The position numbers and the translations under genes were made by a program. From the NCBI GenBank assembly GCA_963849485.1, contig CAWKIF010000133.1, positions 1 to 64,000 on the forward strand: a stretch of DNA of 64,000 bases. Reading direction: 5' to 3'. The first letter of the stretch is position 1. Every line of letters begins with the position of its first letter. The stretch is from CAVTWJ01 sp963849485. GTDB lineage: Bacteria > Oederibacteriota > Muellerivitia > Muellerivitales > Muellerivitaceae. The notes below the pieces were generated by a model. The model made no database searches. It was given only the letters and a program-made list of their open reading frames with translations, and had not been told where the DNA came from. Shown one piece after another: positions 1 to 10,424 of the stretch.

Positions 1-1
1 C

Positions 2-214
2 TGGATCAAAAGTGATATCAAGTACGTCGACCAAACGGGATTCCGTTTCGGCCAGTACACCAACCTCTACATCAGCCTCAACAAGTATTTCATGAACAAC
101 GCCGTCGAAGCGCAGTTGACCTATGGCCTCCCCAGCTTCCTGGACTATTGGGAAGACGACAATAGTCTCCAAACCCTCAACATGTGGCAATTCTCCCTGA
201 CGGGGAAGTTTTAG
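2..214 (+). CDS. C-terminal end of an outer-membrane beta-barrel protein (partial)
   Basis: The reading frame is open from the left edge of the window to a TAG at 212-214, giving 70 residues with no start. Aromatic and polar residues alternate as in transmembrane beta-strands, and the chain ends in FSLTGKF. A final Phe is the usual BAM-recognition signal of outer-membrane barrels. The glycoside hydrolase gene starts 2 bp after the stop, so the two probably share an operon and the barrel may pass the sugars that enzyme releases. Family cannot be named from this fragment. Confidence 0.6.
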   Translation, partial: WIKSDIKYVDQTGFRFGQYTNLYISLNKYFMNNAVEAQLTYGLPSFLDYWEDDNSLQTLNMWQFSLTGKF

Positions 215-216
215 GA

Positions 217-2582
217 ATGAACATGAAAAAGACCATCCTATATCTTGCGCTATTCGCGATCATGGCTCTTGTTATTTCCCCGGTTCAGGCAGCGAGCCAT
301 AAGAAAAAATCGAAATCATCCGCGGCCCCTATTTCCTCTAAGACGGGATTGAAAGTCGATGGGTTGTCCTTGACGGTGGATGGCCAGCCGACCTACCTGA
401 CCGGCATCGAGGCGCCGGGCCTCTACCGCATGACGACCGCTCAGCTGGATAATTTTTTCGCGCAGGTCAAGGCCACCGGGGCCAAGGCGGTTAAAACCAA
501 CGCTTTCTCCTTGGGCAAGGCGCCCTCCCCGATTCAAACAGGGCCTGGCCAATGGGACGAGGCCTCCCTGAAGCGGTTGGATCAGGTGGTGGCATCCGCC
601 GGGAAAGCCGGCCTGAAGCTTATTCTTGATTTATGCGCCGATGGGGGACCTGAGGGAGGGAAAGATACCTATGCCGCCTGGGCCGGAAGCCCCAATCCGG
701 GTGTCTTCTTTCTCGATTTCCAATGCCGTTCCTGGTACCAACAATACGTGAAGATGATTCTTTCAAGGGTCAATACCTTAACGGGCGTGACTTACGGGAA
801 AAACCCGGTCATCTGGGCCTTCAATCTTTTGGATTCGCCCAACTATACGGAGGGAGACCCGGCCGTCGCCGACCAATGGGCTTCCATGATGGCTTCTTTC
901 GTAAGGGCTCGGACCGAGGCCCAGGTAGTCCTTTCATTGGACCCGAACGCTGCCGGCCTGTCGCCGGTTGAATTGGCGGGCCAGCCCGGGATTGATTTCA
1001 TCCTTGAGGAAATGACAACCAAAGTGCCTTCCCCTTTATTCTGGGCTCAAACCATCGGTAAGCCGGTTGTGTGTGTTGCCGGTAACAGCCGGTCACCCGC
1101 CGGGGGCCTCGGGGCGGGGTTCCTCGTATCCATTGATCCGGCCCAGACCAATGACTGGGTCTCCATGAAAAATTCCTTCGCCGCCCAGTCTCTTTCCGGT
1201 ACCCCGACCGGTCGAAAGTATTTCACCCGGCTATCGGCGGAGCCGACGGGGGATGCCGTGGTGAATTGGAACGCCTCGGAAACAATTTCGGTTTCACTCG
1301 CCTCCCCGGCTCAGGTAACCATCCGCTACGGGGAAAATGGCCTCCTCAGCCAGGAAACCGACCTGACCCCCAACTCCGCCCTGACGCATCAAGTGTCTTT
1401 AAAAGGGCTTTCGGCAGGGAAACGCTACGGATACCAGGTTAAGGCCCATACCGCTTCCGGTATTCAATATTCCAACACCCTATTCTTCGAAGCGCCTAAC
1501 TTAAAGCGCCTGGTTTCGCCCCCCTCTCCCTGGACTAAAAATTTCATCACAGTCAAGGGAATCAGCTTTTATGATGGGGACAAGCCTTTTAAGTTCGTGG
1601 GGACAAACAATTACTACCTGCATTACATGCCCGACTCGATCGAATACATCTTCACCGAGGCTGAAAAGATGGGCCTCACCGTCATGCGTACCTGGGCCTT
1701 TGGAGAGGCCGAGAAACCTGTTCCAGATGATTGGGAGAAGTTTCGTTATTTCGAACTTTCTCCCGGGCAGTATGTGGAATCGAACCTGAAACTGATGGAC
1801 AAGGTGGTCGCCTCGGCCCAAAAACACCATATCCGGCTGGTATTGGGCCTCTCAAACAACTGGAATGATTTCGGCGGGGCACCCCAGTGGGTCAAATGGT
1901 ACGGGTCCACCAACAAAAACGATTTCTTTGACAACCCGGACATCGAGAAGGGCTATCAGGACTATATGGCGATGATGGTCAATCGTGTCAACACCTTGAC
2001 CGGGGTGGCCTACAAGGACGATCCCACGATCATGGCCTGGGACCTGATGAACGAACCGCGGGACGAAAGGACACGGCCGGCAACGTCCTTGCCGCTTGGA
2101 TCGACCAGATGGCGAACTTTTTGAAAAAGCAGGGGGTCCGACAATTGGTCACGACCGGCGCGGAGGGCCTACGGGCCAATAACGGCACCCATTATTCAGG
2201 CACCGATTTCATCAAGGATCACCAGTCTCCCGCGATCGATTACGCCGTTTTCCATGTTTACCCCACCATGAACGGAACGGGTTGGAATATGAGGACGATT
2301 GACGCTATCTTGAACGCCTATGTGAAGGACGCCCATGAAGTGTTGAAAAAACCGGTCGTTATGGAAGAATTCGGCATCGAGCGGGGAAAAGTGGGCGAGA
2401 CGCAATCCCAATGGATCTACGGGATGATGAAGGCGTTTTATGAAGCCGGAGGGGACGGCACCAGCTATTGGATGCTGGAGGAACCCAACTACTCAGGCGA
2501 CGCCAATTGCTTCAGCCCGGATGACGTGGATATCTGCAACCTGTTTGTCCTGGAGTCCGGGAAGATCGCGGGAGGGCGCTGA
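217..2582 (+). CDS. Secreted tandem GH5-like glycoside hydrolase (mannanase-type), one frameshift
   Basis: Start ATG 217 or 223, followed by a signal peptide. Residues about 41-328 form a GH5-like barrel domain, 333-425 a fibronectin-III-like domain, and 441-781 a second GH5 domain. The second domain has the acid/base motif MNEP (nt 2047-2058) and the nucleophile motif EEFG (about nt 2364). The first domain matches it around RVNTLTGV but has LDSP where NEP should be and no EFG, so it is probably inactive. The frame breaks at nt 2068-2070 (one base missing). As written this gives two ORFs, 217-2124 and 2109-2582. The protein probably hydrolyses beta-mannan or a similar polymer outside the cell; the exact substrate is inference. 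The next gene overlaps the stop. Confidence 0.75.
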
Positions 2583-3244
2583 TGAAAATCTCTATGCGTG
2601 CCTTGCTTTATCTTCCCTGGATCGGATGGGGCCTTCTCTTGATCGGCGGGTGCGGCCAGGTGACCGGCCCGATCAGCCCGCTGATCAACCCTCCCGTTGT
2701 TCAATCTTTTGGATCCTTTGACGATGGAACCATTGACGGGTGGGTTTATGATTCGTCCAACCCCAACATCACCAATCCTCTTCCTTTGACTGTGACCTCC
2801 CAAGCCTTCCAGGGCCCTTACGCCTTGACCATCGAGGTTCCGGCATATGGTTTATCGGCGGGTTCCACGGTTGAGCTGAGCAGCTACTCGGTTCATTACT
2901 CCATCGCCTCCTCGGGCCAGGGGTTGAACCTCACCAATTGTATTCTTTCCATGTGGGTGAAGTTGGAATCGGGCGTAGTGGCTGCGCCTAACCAGATTGG
3001 CGCCCAAATCTTCCTCAAGGACAATAGTTACGCTTACGCCAACGGGACCTTCGTCAAATTGGTCCCCAACCAATGGATGCAGGTGACCTATAATGTGAAC
3101 GCGCCCAATTACGCGGCGAGCCCCCCGCCGAACGTTGCCAATGTCTATCAGGTGGGACTTCAATTGGCCGGGAATGGGTCTTCATTCTTTACTTCCCAGG
3201 GCGAGGTGGACGCGGACAGTTTCGGATGGGAAACGAACCCTTAA
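2582..3244 (+). CDS. Lipoprotein with carbohydrate-binding-module-like beta-sandwich
   Basis: 220 residues. The start ATG overlaps the preceding TGA by one base, so translation is probably coupled to the glycoside hydrolase. A type II signal peptide ends in the lipobox LIGGC. The mature part begins SFGSFDDGTIDGW and runs as a single Ser/Asn-rich beta-sandwich, resembling CBM11/CIA30-type sugar-binding domains. A similar stretch is inserted in the esterase encoded downstream. Likely role: binding polysaccharide at the cell surface. The family name is a guess from the pattern; the lipoprotein call is firm. Confidence 0.6.
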   Translation: MKISMRALLYLPWIGWGLLLIGGCGQVTGPISPLINPPVVQSFGSFDDGTIDGWVYDSSNPNITNPLPLTVTSQAFQGPYALTIEVPAYGLSAGSTVELSSYSVHYSIASSGQGLNLTNCILSMWVKLESGVVAAPNQIGAQIFLKDNSYAYANGTFVKLVPNQWMQVTYNVNAPNYAASPPPNVANVYQVGLQLAGNGSSFFTSQGEVDADSFGWETNP

Positions 3245-3351
3245 ATCGTTTAAACAACATCCAATTAAATTCGATCGCGCTAAAAAACCATGCAATTAAA
3301 CTTTTCATACCAATTAGTTTTTCGATTCGTTCCTTTTTTGGAGGTGTTCTC

Positions 3352-5265
3352 ATGCGTCGATGGTTCCAGTTGTGCGGTTCGTTATTCCTGATGGCCACTT
3401 CCGCCGCCTTGGCCCAAACGAAGCTGTCGCCCATCTTTCAGGACCACATGGTCCTCCAGCGTCAAATGGTCGTCCCCATTTGGGGCAAGGACAAGCCGAA
3501 CCATTTAGTTAAGGTCTTTGTGGCCGGCCAGTCTGGGCAAGCGCATGCGGGGTCCGACGGAAAATGGAAGGTGATCCTGCCCGTCCTGGGAGAGGGTGGC
3601 GGGCCCTATGAGATGAAGGTGACGGGATCAACAACCATAACGTTAAAGGATGTTTATGTCGGGGAGGTTTGGGTGGCCTCGGGGCAATCCAATATGGAAC
3701 TGCCCCTTAATAACACTAACGGCGCGGAGAAGGAACTAGCGCGAGGTGGTGACCCCCAGATTCGTTGGTTCGTACAGGACCGGCGTTTGTCAGATGAACC
3801 CGAAGAAACACCCCTGGGCAATTGGAAGGTTTGCACTCCGGACAACGCCAAAGATTTTTCTGCCGCGGCCTATTATTTCGCCAAGAAACTCCGCAAGGAG
3901 CTGGGGGTTCCCGTGGGCATCCTGGGGAGCTACTGGGGAGGCACCTGGATTGAATCCTGGATTCCAAAGGAAGCTTTCCAGTCTGACCCATCCATTCAAC
4001 CCATCTATGAAGCCTGGAAGGCTATTTCTCCCTCCGAACAAAAGGAGAGTACCGGGCTCCAAAAAATGGATATGGAAATCCGAAGACTAAGGCTGACCTC
4101 CAAGAACCCAGGCCAAACGCCCGTCACTCTGCTTTCCCCCGCGCGGTATTGGTTTTCCAACGCGCAACCCGGTTCCAGCGTCACCTTCGAGATCGAAGAG
4201 GATCGACCAATGGAGGATGAGTACGGCCGCATCCATGCCGAAGTTCAGGCAGGCGGATGGGGCAACAGTACCTTACCCTTAGCGCCCAAGGGCGCTCCCC
4301 TTGATTTGAGCGCCTATGACACCATCGAATTCGAGGCGAGAGGAACCGGCAAATTCAACGTGATTTTAGAACAACCTATCATCTCCGATTGGGACAATTA
4401 CGGCTCCCAACCCTTCACGATCACGGCTGATTGGAAACCATATCAAATATCCTTTTCTGCCTTGAAGCAAAGCGGGTGGGGAAAACCCAAACCCTTCCAA
4501 CCCATGGCCATCAACGCCATCTGTGTCAACGCCTGCGTCAAGCCCATGGGCATGATCCCGGCAGCTCTTTATGACGGTATGGTGGCTCCCCTGGTGCCCT
4601 ACGGTATCCGGGGAGCGATCTGGTACCAAGGAGAGACCAATGTGGGACATGCGCAGGAGTACCGAAAACTCCTTCCGGCCCTGATAAAAGGGTGGCGGCA
4701 AGCCTGGGGTATCGGAGATTTTCCGTTCATTTTTGCACAGTTGCCCAATTGGAACGACCCCAACCTGAATCTGGGGAACGGCTGGCCCGAATTGCGGGAA
4801 GCCCAGGCATCGGCCCTGTCATTGCCGAATACGGGCATGGCCATCTTGATCGATATTGGGGAATCGAACGACATCCACCCCAAAAACAAGGCGGATGTGG
4901 GATTGCGGCTGGGACTGGCTGCCCTGCATGAGGCCTATGACAGAACCGAACCCTATTCGGGACCCCTTTTTGATTTTCTGACCGTCAAGGGCTCCAAATT
5001 GGTGGTGAGGTTCAAGCATACGGACGGGGGATTAAAGGCTAAGGGTCCGGTGGTTGAAGGCTTTGAGGTGAAGGGAGAAGACGGCAACTTTGTTCATGCC
5101 AAAGCCGAAATTTCGGGGAACGAAGTTCTGGTCTGGAGCGACCAAGTCGCTCATCCCCAGGGGGTCCGGTACGCTTGGGCCAATGACCCGAAATGTAATT
5201 TGTTCAATGGAGAGGGTCTTCCGGCCGGCCCCTTTCGGTCAGGGTTAAATCACAATTCAAATTAA
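3352..5265 (+). CDS. Sialate O-acetylesterase-type SGNH esterase (SASA family), secreted
   Basis: 637 residues from ATG 3352, chosen because GGAGGTG lies 6 bp upstream and a signal peptide ending ALAQ follows. Farther-upstream in-frame codons have no ribosome site. The SASA fold is shown by GQSNM (nucleophile near Ser113), GAIWYQGETN and the DIHPKNK block (Asp507/His509). Between about residues 240 and 390 a beta-rich segment interrupts the SGNH fold. It includes DTIEFEARGTGKFNV and resembles the CBM-like lipoprotein just upstream, so the enzyme may carry its own binding domain. Family members remove acetyl groups from sialic acids or acetylated hemicellulose. With a GH5 neighbour, plant-type glycan is the more likely substrate. 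Confidence 0.8.
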   Translation: MRRWFQLCGSLFLMATSAALAQTKLSPIFQDHMVLQRQMVVPIWGKDKPNHLVKVFVAGQSGQAHAGSDGKWKVILPVLGEGGGPYEMKVTGSTTITLKDVYVGEVWVASGQSNMELPLNNTNGAEKELARGGDPQIRWFVQDRRLSDEPEETPLGNWKVCTPDNAKDFSAAAYYFAKKLRKELGVPVGILGSYWGGTWIESWIPKEAFQSDPSIQPIYEAWKAISPSEQKESTGLQKMDMEIRRLRLTSKNPGQTPVTLLSPARYWFSNAQPGSSVTFEIEEDRPMEDEYGRIHAEVQAGGWGNSTLPLAPKGAPLDLSAYDTIEFEARGTGKFNVILEQPIISDWDNYGSQPFTITADWKPYQISFSALKQSGWGKPKPFQPMAINAICVNACVKPMGMIPAALYDGMVAPLVPYGIRGAIWYQGETNVGHAQEYRKLLPALIKGWRQAWGIGDFPFIFAQLPNWNDPNLNLGNGWPELREAQASALSLPNTGMAILIDIGESNDIHPKNKADVGLRLGLAALHEAYDRTEPYSGPLFDFLTVKGSKLVVRFKHTDGGLKAKGPVVEGFEVKGEDGNFVHAKAEISGNEVLVWSDQVAHPQGVRYAWANDPKCNLFNGEGLPAGPFRSGLNHNSN

Positions 5266-5397
5266 ACCTTAAAATTGCGGCCTTCCTAGTCGATTTAAAG
5301 AGGTAAAATGGGATCGTTGCTTACCCAGACCCCTATCCCCCTCATTCTGGACGGGAGGATAGATCGCTCGTTTGAGAAGCGTCCCAAGGGGGCTCCG

Positions 5398-6312
5398 ATG
5401 CTGTCGGAGATCTATTATTTCTCAGGCACGGGAAATTCATTGGCGGTCGCCCGGGATTTGGCGGCCAAGCTTAAAGCCGTCCTCATTCCGATTGCGACCC
5501 TCATGGAAGATGTGAAGGTCACGATCGATCCCGATGTGGCGGGCATTGTTTTTCCGGTTTATCATTCCGGTCTTCCCTCCATCATTCATGATTTCACCGA
5601 AAAAACTGTTTTCCCGAGTGAAACTTATCTATTCGGTGTTTGCACCTATGGCGCTTCCGGCCCGGGGGTGGCTATGCGGTATCTCAAGGCGATCTTGCGT
5701 CCCCATGGAGGTCGATTGGCTGCAGGGTTCGCGGTGAAGATGCCTTACAACTACGTGACTTCCACCGGCGCCTTGTACGAGAGCTCCTTTGAAGAACGGC
5801 TCCAAATGTATGAGGACTGGTTGGGAAAAAGGAATGTCATCCTGGAGGCCGTGAAGAATCGCCAGGGTGGCCCCTTCGAATCTGGGCCCAGGGCGGTGGG
5901 AACCGTCACGCCCGAAGGGATCGCGATTCCCCGGGGGCATCCCGGTAAGGCCGATGGGGGGGCCACGCGTGCTGAGACCTTAGTGGCGGGTTTGGCCGGG
6001 GAAACCAGGCGGAATATCTGGCGAAAACTCCCATTGATGGACGGCCATTTTTACAGGAATGACGACTGCATCAATTGCGGGATTTGTTCGGAGATTTGCC
6101 CTGTCGGGAACATTGATATGGGCCCAAATGGACCCGAATGGCTTCATGAATGCGAGCAATGTTTTGCCTGTCTCCAATGGTGTCCCAACGGTTCGCTCCA
6201 ATTCGGAGCCAATACGGAGGGCGGAAAGCGGTACCATCATCCCGATGTTGTCATCTCCGACATGATTGGACAAAGAAAACCCGTTCAGCAATCCTACGGG
6301 GGTGGAGTATAA
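5398..6312 (+). CDS. EFR1-type flavodoxin/4Fe-4S ferredoxin fusion protein
   Basis: 304 residues from ATG 5398 (AAGGGGG just upstream). A longer in-frame start at 5308 would add a tail not typical of the family. The N-terminal half is flavodoxin-like with the phosphate-loop motif YFSGTGNS. The C-terminal part has two 4Fe-4S cysteine sets, CINCGICSEICP and CEQCFACLQWCP. Such proteins are predicted to move electrons between FMN and iron-sulfur clusters in the cytoplasm; the partner is unknown. The polysaccharide group upstream ends 130 bp away, so this is probably a separate unit. Confidence 0.8.
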   Translation: MLSEIYYFSGTGNSLAVARDLAAKLKAVLIPIATLMEDVKVTIDPDVAGIVFPVYHSGLPSIIHDFTEKTVFPSETYLFGVCTYGASGPGVAMRYLKAILRPHGGRLAAGFAVKMPYNYVTSTGALYESSFEERLQMYEDWLGKRNVILEAVKNRQGGPFESGPRAVGTVTPEGIAIPRGHPGKADGGATRAETLVAGLAGETRRNIWRKLPLMDGHFYRNDDCINCGICSEICPVGNIDMGPNGPEWLHECEQCFACLQWCPNGSLQFGANTEGGKRYHHPDVVISDMIGQRKPVQQSYGGGV

Positions 6313-6348
6313 TGGCTTGATTTCATTGATGAGGATGAAAGGGTAGAA

Positions 6349-6651
6349 ATGGTTCGGGGTGTCCATAACAACAATCCTTACCTCCAAAATATCGCTATGG
6401 CGGAGGAATTGGCGAAGGTTTCCAAAGAAAAACTCGAAAAAAAGCCCCGGGTCGATCCTTCCGCCTATATGGATAAGGACTCTCCGATCGGCAGCAAGGT
6501 TCAGCCCCCCGACCCATCCGGTGAAGAAGGGAAGATGTTGGATGAGGCTCCTGGAAAACCCGCGCAAACCGCGGAAAGCGACGAAATGGAAGAAACCAAG
6601 CCCCAAAAAGGGACTCCCGCTACGGGCTCCCGAATTGATATCAGGATTTGA
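6349..6651 (+). CDS. Small charged hypothetical protein
   Basis: 100 residues, starting 36 bp after the ferredoxin gene with AAGGG upstream. Hydrophilic, Lys/Glu/Pro-rich, no signal peptide or membrane segment, ending SRIDIRI. A competing overlapping frame at 6359-6676 is very Arg/Pro-rich and is probably the shadow. I do not recognise a family. Probably co-transcribed with the upstream gene. Confidence 0.5.
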   Translation: MVRGVHNNNPYLQNIAMAEELAKVSKEKLEKKPRVDPSAYMDKDSPIGSKVQPPDPSGEEGKMLDEAPGKPAQTAESDEMEETKPQKGTPATGSRIDIRI

Positions 6652-6841
6652 AACTTCTTTTTACCTTCAATGTTGATTCAATATCGTATGGGCAGAAGAT
6701 TTCTCGTGAAACCCGTGCCAATTCCTTGCGAACTAAAATATCGAATGTTATATTAGCTTTTAAAGTTCAAGGGAAGTTGGATGATGTTCCCCCGTTTTTT
6801 TCCTTAATCCCCGGACATTCTGAGTCGAATCTCGAGGTTTT

Positions 6842-9469
6842 ATGACTGGCCCAGCCGCTGGCGACAAAAAAAACATCGTCAAAATGGCCTATATTTATTT
6901 CCAGGAAGGCCGCTGGGATAAAGCGATCGAGGAATATAAAAAGCTCCTTCTTCTTGATCCGGAAGACATTAATACCCACAACATGTTGGGGGATGTTTAT
7001 GTCAAAAAAGGATCGGCCCGGGAAGCCTTCGAGGAATATTTAAAGGTCTCCAATGATTTTTCCACCCGAGGCCAGGCCGACAAGGCCACCATCGTTAACA
7101 AGAAAATAGCGGCCTTGGATTCCGCCCAACTTACGGCCGAGGGTCAAAAACAACAAAGTCTCATCCGCGAGACCATCCGCGCGGAAACTGCCATGGAAAG
7201 CGGAAACGTCGACGCCGCCATCGAAGCCTTGAGCGAGGTCGCCAAGCTGGACAAGGATAACTTGGCGGCTTATTCCAAGCTCGGCGAGCTTTATGAAAAA
7301 AAAGGACTCGCACAAGACGCGGTTAAAGCCTACCTGCTCGTAGCGGATAATTTTTTCAAGAATCGCCTTTTTAAAAAAGCGCAGGAAATTTACCAGAAAG
7401 TCGTCCAGCTCCAGCCTAACAATCTTGATGCACGCTCCAATCTGGCCCAAATCTTCATGAAGCAGGGTTCCGAGGGGGACGCCAAGAAAGAGTTCCTGGT
7501 TTTGGCGGAACTGGCCCTCAATGCGGGGGATTTGGAGCGGGCTCAGCAAAATGCCACCCGGGCCATTGAGCTTAAGAGTATCGAGGCCCACTATATCCAG
7601 GGCGTTATCCTATTCAAAAAACAGCAGTTTTCGGAAGCCAAAACCGAGCTGGAAAACCTTCTTCGGTTTAAGGTCAACCACGTCGCGGCCCTGTCTTACC
7701 TGGCGCGTGTCCATATGGAACAAAACCAATTGGACAAGGCCAACGAAACGATCCAGCGGGCGCTGAAGGCGGAGAAGGATAATCCCATGGTCTTGGAGGC
7801 CCAGGCCGAGTTGGCCTTGAAACGCGGCTCCAAGATGGAAGCGGGCCAGGCATTCAAATCCCTATTGGACCGAGCGGAGTCGAGGGGGGATTACATCAAG
7901 GCCGCGGAATTTGCCCGGTTCATCGTTTCCTTGGATGAAAACTCCACACCCGCCATCGGAAAATTGGGCGACATGCTGAAGGCGGCCGGGGACATGAAAG
8001 AGGCCGCGAACGCCTATTTTAAAAACGTCCTTCTTTTGGAAAAATTAGGGAAAAAAGAGGAGGGGACGGAATGGGCCCGTAAGACGATGGAAATGAACCC
8101 GGACCATGCGGGGGCCCAGGAAAGAATCATGGGTCAGGTGGTGGCGCCCGCCCACCTGCCCGAAACCAAGGAAACCGCACCGGTCCCGGAACCCAAAGAG
8201 TCCCCGGCTCCAATCGCTGCCCCGAAATCCTCGGTGCTGGATTTGGAATCTGCACCCGATTCCCAGGAAAATCCTATTCCCCCGCGGCTTACTCCGGGGC
8301 GGACTTCGGTGCCAACTCCAGCGCCCGTCAAGGCGACCGTGATGGAATTGGAACAGGAACCGGCGGAAGATTGGCAAGCGGAATTGTCCATCGCTGATAA
8401 TTTTATTCATCAAGGCATGCTGGAAGAGGCCATCGAGATCTGCCAAAGACTCGCGGAGAATTATCCGGACAAGACCGAGATCCGCGACCGGCTGAACCAA
8501 GCCTACCAGGCCTATGTGAAGACGGGGGATGACGTGATCGGAGCCTTGGAAGCGGAGCGGCGGGCCAAGGAAGAGGAAGAAAAAAACCTGCGGGCCGAAA
8601 TGGAAAAAAAGGCCCTCGATGAAGCCAAGCGGCTTCGCGCGGAATTGGAACAAAAGGCCCGGCAAGAAGCGGAAGAAAGGGCGCGCTTGGAAAGGGAACG
8701 TTTGGCCCGGGAAGAGGGGGAACGCAAATTCCAAGAAGAAAAGGCCCGCTTGGAAAAAGAAGAGGCTGACCGAATTGTCCGTGAAGAGGTGGAAAAACGG
8801 ATCAAAGAGGAGATGGAAAAGAAAATCCGGGAAGAAACCGAGAAAAAAATCCGCGAGGAGGCCGATCAAAAGGCCAGGGAGGAAGCGGAGAAGAAAGCTC
8901 GGGAAGAGGTCGAGCAGAAGATCCGCGAGGCGGCGGAGAAAAAGGCGCAGGAAGAGGCGGAAAGGAAGCTTCGCGAGGAAGTCGAGCGAAAAGCCCAAGA
9001 GGAAGTGGAAAAGAAGCTCCGGGACGAGCTTGAGCGGAAGGCCCGAGAAGAGAGGGATCGCCAGGCGCGGGAAGAGGCGGCCAAGCACGCCCCAAAAAAG
9101 GACATGGGGCCGGACTTGAAGAGCCTCAAATTGGAACCCTCCTCCAAGGGCGATAGCGTGTTAGAAGATGGAAAAGACGATTTCATGACGATTGCCGTGG
9201 CGGATATCTATACCCGGCAGGGTTTGCGTGAGGAAGCGGCAAAAATCTACCGCCGTATCCTTGAAAATGAACCTGATAATCTTGAGGCGAGGAAAAAATT
9301 ATCCGAAGTGGAAAGCCTCCTTATACCGAAGGAGTCGTCGGAACCGCCCGCCCCTCCGCCCGTTTCTCACCCCGCCCCCTTGGAAGACCGCAAAGAGGAT
9401 TCGGCCCCACCGCCGGGTGAAAAAGATTCGGGTAGCAAAAAAAAGTCAAATCGGGTAGGCTACGTCTGA
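6842..9469 (+). CDS. TPR protein with long charged coiled coil
   Basis: 875 residues. Residues 1-430 are successive tetratricopeptide repeats (for example AYIYFQEGRWDKAIEEYKKL). A Pro-rich linker follows at about 430-510, then another TPR-like helix pair. Residues about 570-770 are a Lys/Glu/Arg/Ala heptad region with repeated REE and KKAREE units. The end has one more TPR (IYRRILENEPDNLEARKKL). There is no signal peptide, so it is probably cytoplasmic or membrane-associated through partners. The low-complexity coiled coil produces long spurious reverse-strand frames. Likely a scaffold; the ATPase gene next door may be functionally linked. Confidence 0.75.
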   Translation: MTGPAAGDKKNIVKMAYIYFQEGRWDKAIEEYKKLLLLDPEDINTHNMLGDVYVKKGSAREAFEEYLKVSNDFSTRGQADKATIVNKKIAALDSAQLTAEGQKQQSLIRETIRAETAMESGNVDAAIEALSEVAKLDKDNLAAYSKLGELYEKKGLAQDAVKAYLLVADNFFKNRLFKKAQEIYQKVVQLQPNNLDARSNLAQIFMKQGSEGDAKKEFLVLAELALNAGDLERAQQNATRAIELKSIEAHYIQGVILFKKQQFSEAKTELENLLRFKVNHVAALSYLARVHMEQNQLDKANETIQRALKAEKDNPMVLEAQAELALKRGSKMEAGQAFKSLLDRAESRGDYIKAAEFARFIVSLDENSTPAIGKLGDMLKAAGDMKEAANAYFKNVLLLEKLGKKEEGTEWARKTMEMNPDHAGAQERIMGQVVAPAHLPETKETAPVPEPKESPAPIAAPKSSVLDLESAPDSQENPIPPRLTPGRTSVPTPAPVKATVMELEQEPAEDWQAELSIADNFIHQGMLEEAIEICQRLAENYPDKTEIRDRLNQAYQAYVKTGDDVIGALEAERRAKEEEEKNLRAEMEKKALDEAKRLRAELEQKARQEAEERARLERERLAREEGERKFQEEKARLEKEEADRIVREEVEKRIKEEMEKKIREETEKKIREEADQKAREEAEKKAREEVEQKIREAAEKKAQEEAERKLREEVERKAQEEVEKKLRDELERKAREERDRQAREEAAKHAPKKDMGPDLKSLKLEPSSKGDSVLEDGKDDFMTIAVADIYTRQGLREEAAKIYRRILENEPDNLEARKKLSEVESLLIPKESSEPPAPPPVSHPAPLEDRKEDSAPPPGEKDSGSKKKSNRVGYV

Positions 9470-9579
9470 AAGTTGGCCGAGTTTCATCTCAACCATCCGA
9501 TATATTGTCCCGGCTAGCAGTTCCATGAATCTTGGGCCCTTTTGAATTAGCGGTTGAGTGAATTTCTTTCGAGAAAACC

Positions 9580-10401
9580 ATGAGCTACGAGAATTACTAC
9601 GGCTTAAAAGAACAGGCATTTTCCAACGCCCCGGATAGCCGCTTTTATTATGAAAGCAGCCAACATGCGGAGGCGATGGTACGTATGCTTCATGCCATCG
9701 ACACCATGAAGGGCTTGACCGTCGTGGTGGGGGATATTGGCGCGGGAAAGACCCTCTTGGCCCGCAAAGCCCTCGAAAAACTTGAACAAGACAACCAGTA
9801 TGAAGCCACCCTCCTCGTGATTGTCCACAGTGAAATCACCGCCGAATGGATGCTCAAAAAAATCGCCCATCAGCTGGGCGTTGAAAATCCCGGCGAAACC
9901 AAGGGACAGATCATATCCCAGCTTTTCGAGCGCTTGATGAAGCTCCATGAGGATGGCCGCAAGGCGGTGGTCCTCATTGACGAGGCCAATATGCTCCAGC
10001 GCAAGGAGATTTTCGAGGAGTTTCGCGGCCTCTTGAACATGGAGGTTCCAGGTCAAAAACTTATTTCCATCATCCTTTTGGGCCTGCCGGAGCTCGAGAA
10101 ATATCTCGCTTTGGATCCTCCCCTCTACCAGCGGATGGCGATGAAGTTTGTTTTAAAGTCGTTGACCCGGGATACGAGCGAACAGTACATCAAACACCGC
10201 TTGGCCGTGGCGGGCTGTGTGAAGTCGCTTTTTACCGCCAACGCTTACCAAAAAATCTTCGATTACACCAAGGGCATTCCCCGTCTCATCAACACCACCT
10301 GTGACAATGCCATGTTGGAAGGCTATCTCTTGAAGCGGGAAATGATCGATACGGATATTATCGAACAGGTCGTGAAGGATCTAGGGCTGAAAAAAGACTG
10401 A
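9580..10401 (+). CDS. ExeA/GspA-like AAA ATPase
   Basis: 273 residues. Starts MSYENYYGLKEQAFSNAPD, the typical opening of ExeA-type ATPases. Walker A is GDIGAGKT, Walker B is AVVLIDEAN, and the sensor/lid region includes GIPRLINTTCDNAM. ExeA relatives work with a periplasmic partner in type II secretion or in exopolysaccharide and transposon systems. No GspB or peptidoglycan-binding partner is adjacent, and the C-terminal domain of full ExeA is missing. The exact process is therefore open. The gene ends 24 bp before a terminator. Confidence 0.8.
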   Translation: MSYENYYGLKEQAFSNAPDSRFYYESSQHAEAMVRMLHAIDTMKGLTVVVGDIGAGKTLLARKALEKLEQDNQYEATLLVIVHSEITAEWMLKKIAHQLGVENPGETKGQIISQLFERLMKLHEDGRKAVVLIDEANMLQRKEIFEEFRGLLNMEVPGQKLISIILLGLPELEKYLALDPPLYQRMAMKFVLKSLTRDTSEQYIKHRLAVAGCVKSLFTANAYQKIFDYTKGIPRLINTTCDNAMLEGYLLKREMIDTDIIEQVVKDLGLKKD

Positions 10402-10424
10402 GTCCCGATTGAAACCCGCCGCCA

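Noticed and set aside
8045..9088. Long reverse-strand frame opposite the TPR/coiled-coil gene
   Set aside because: Leu/Phe-rich low-complexity translation caused by Lys/Glu codons on the other strand; no start signal or domain.
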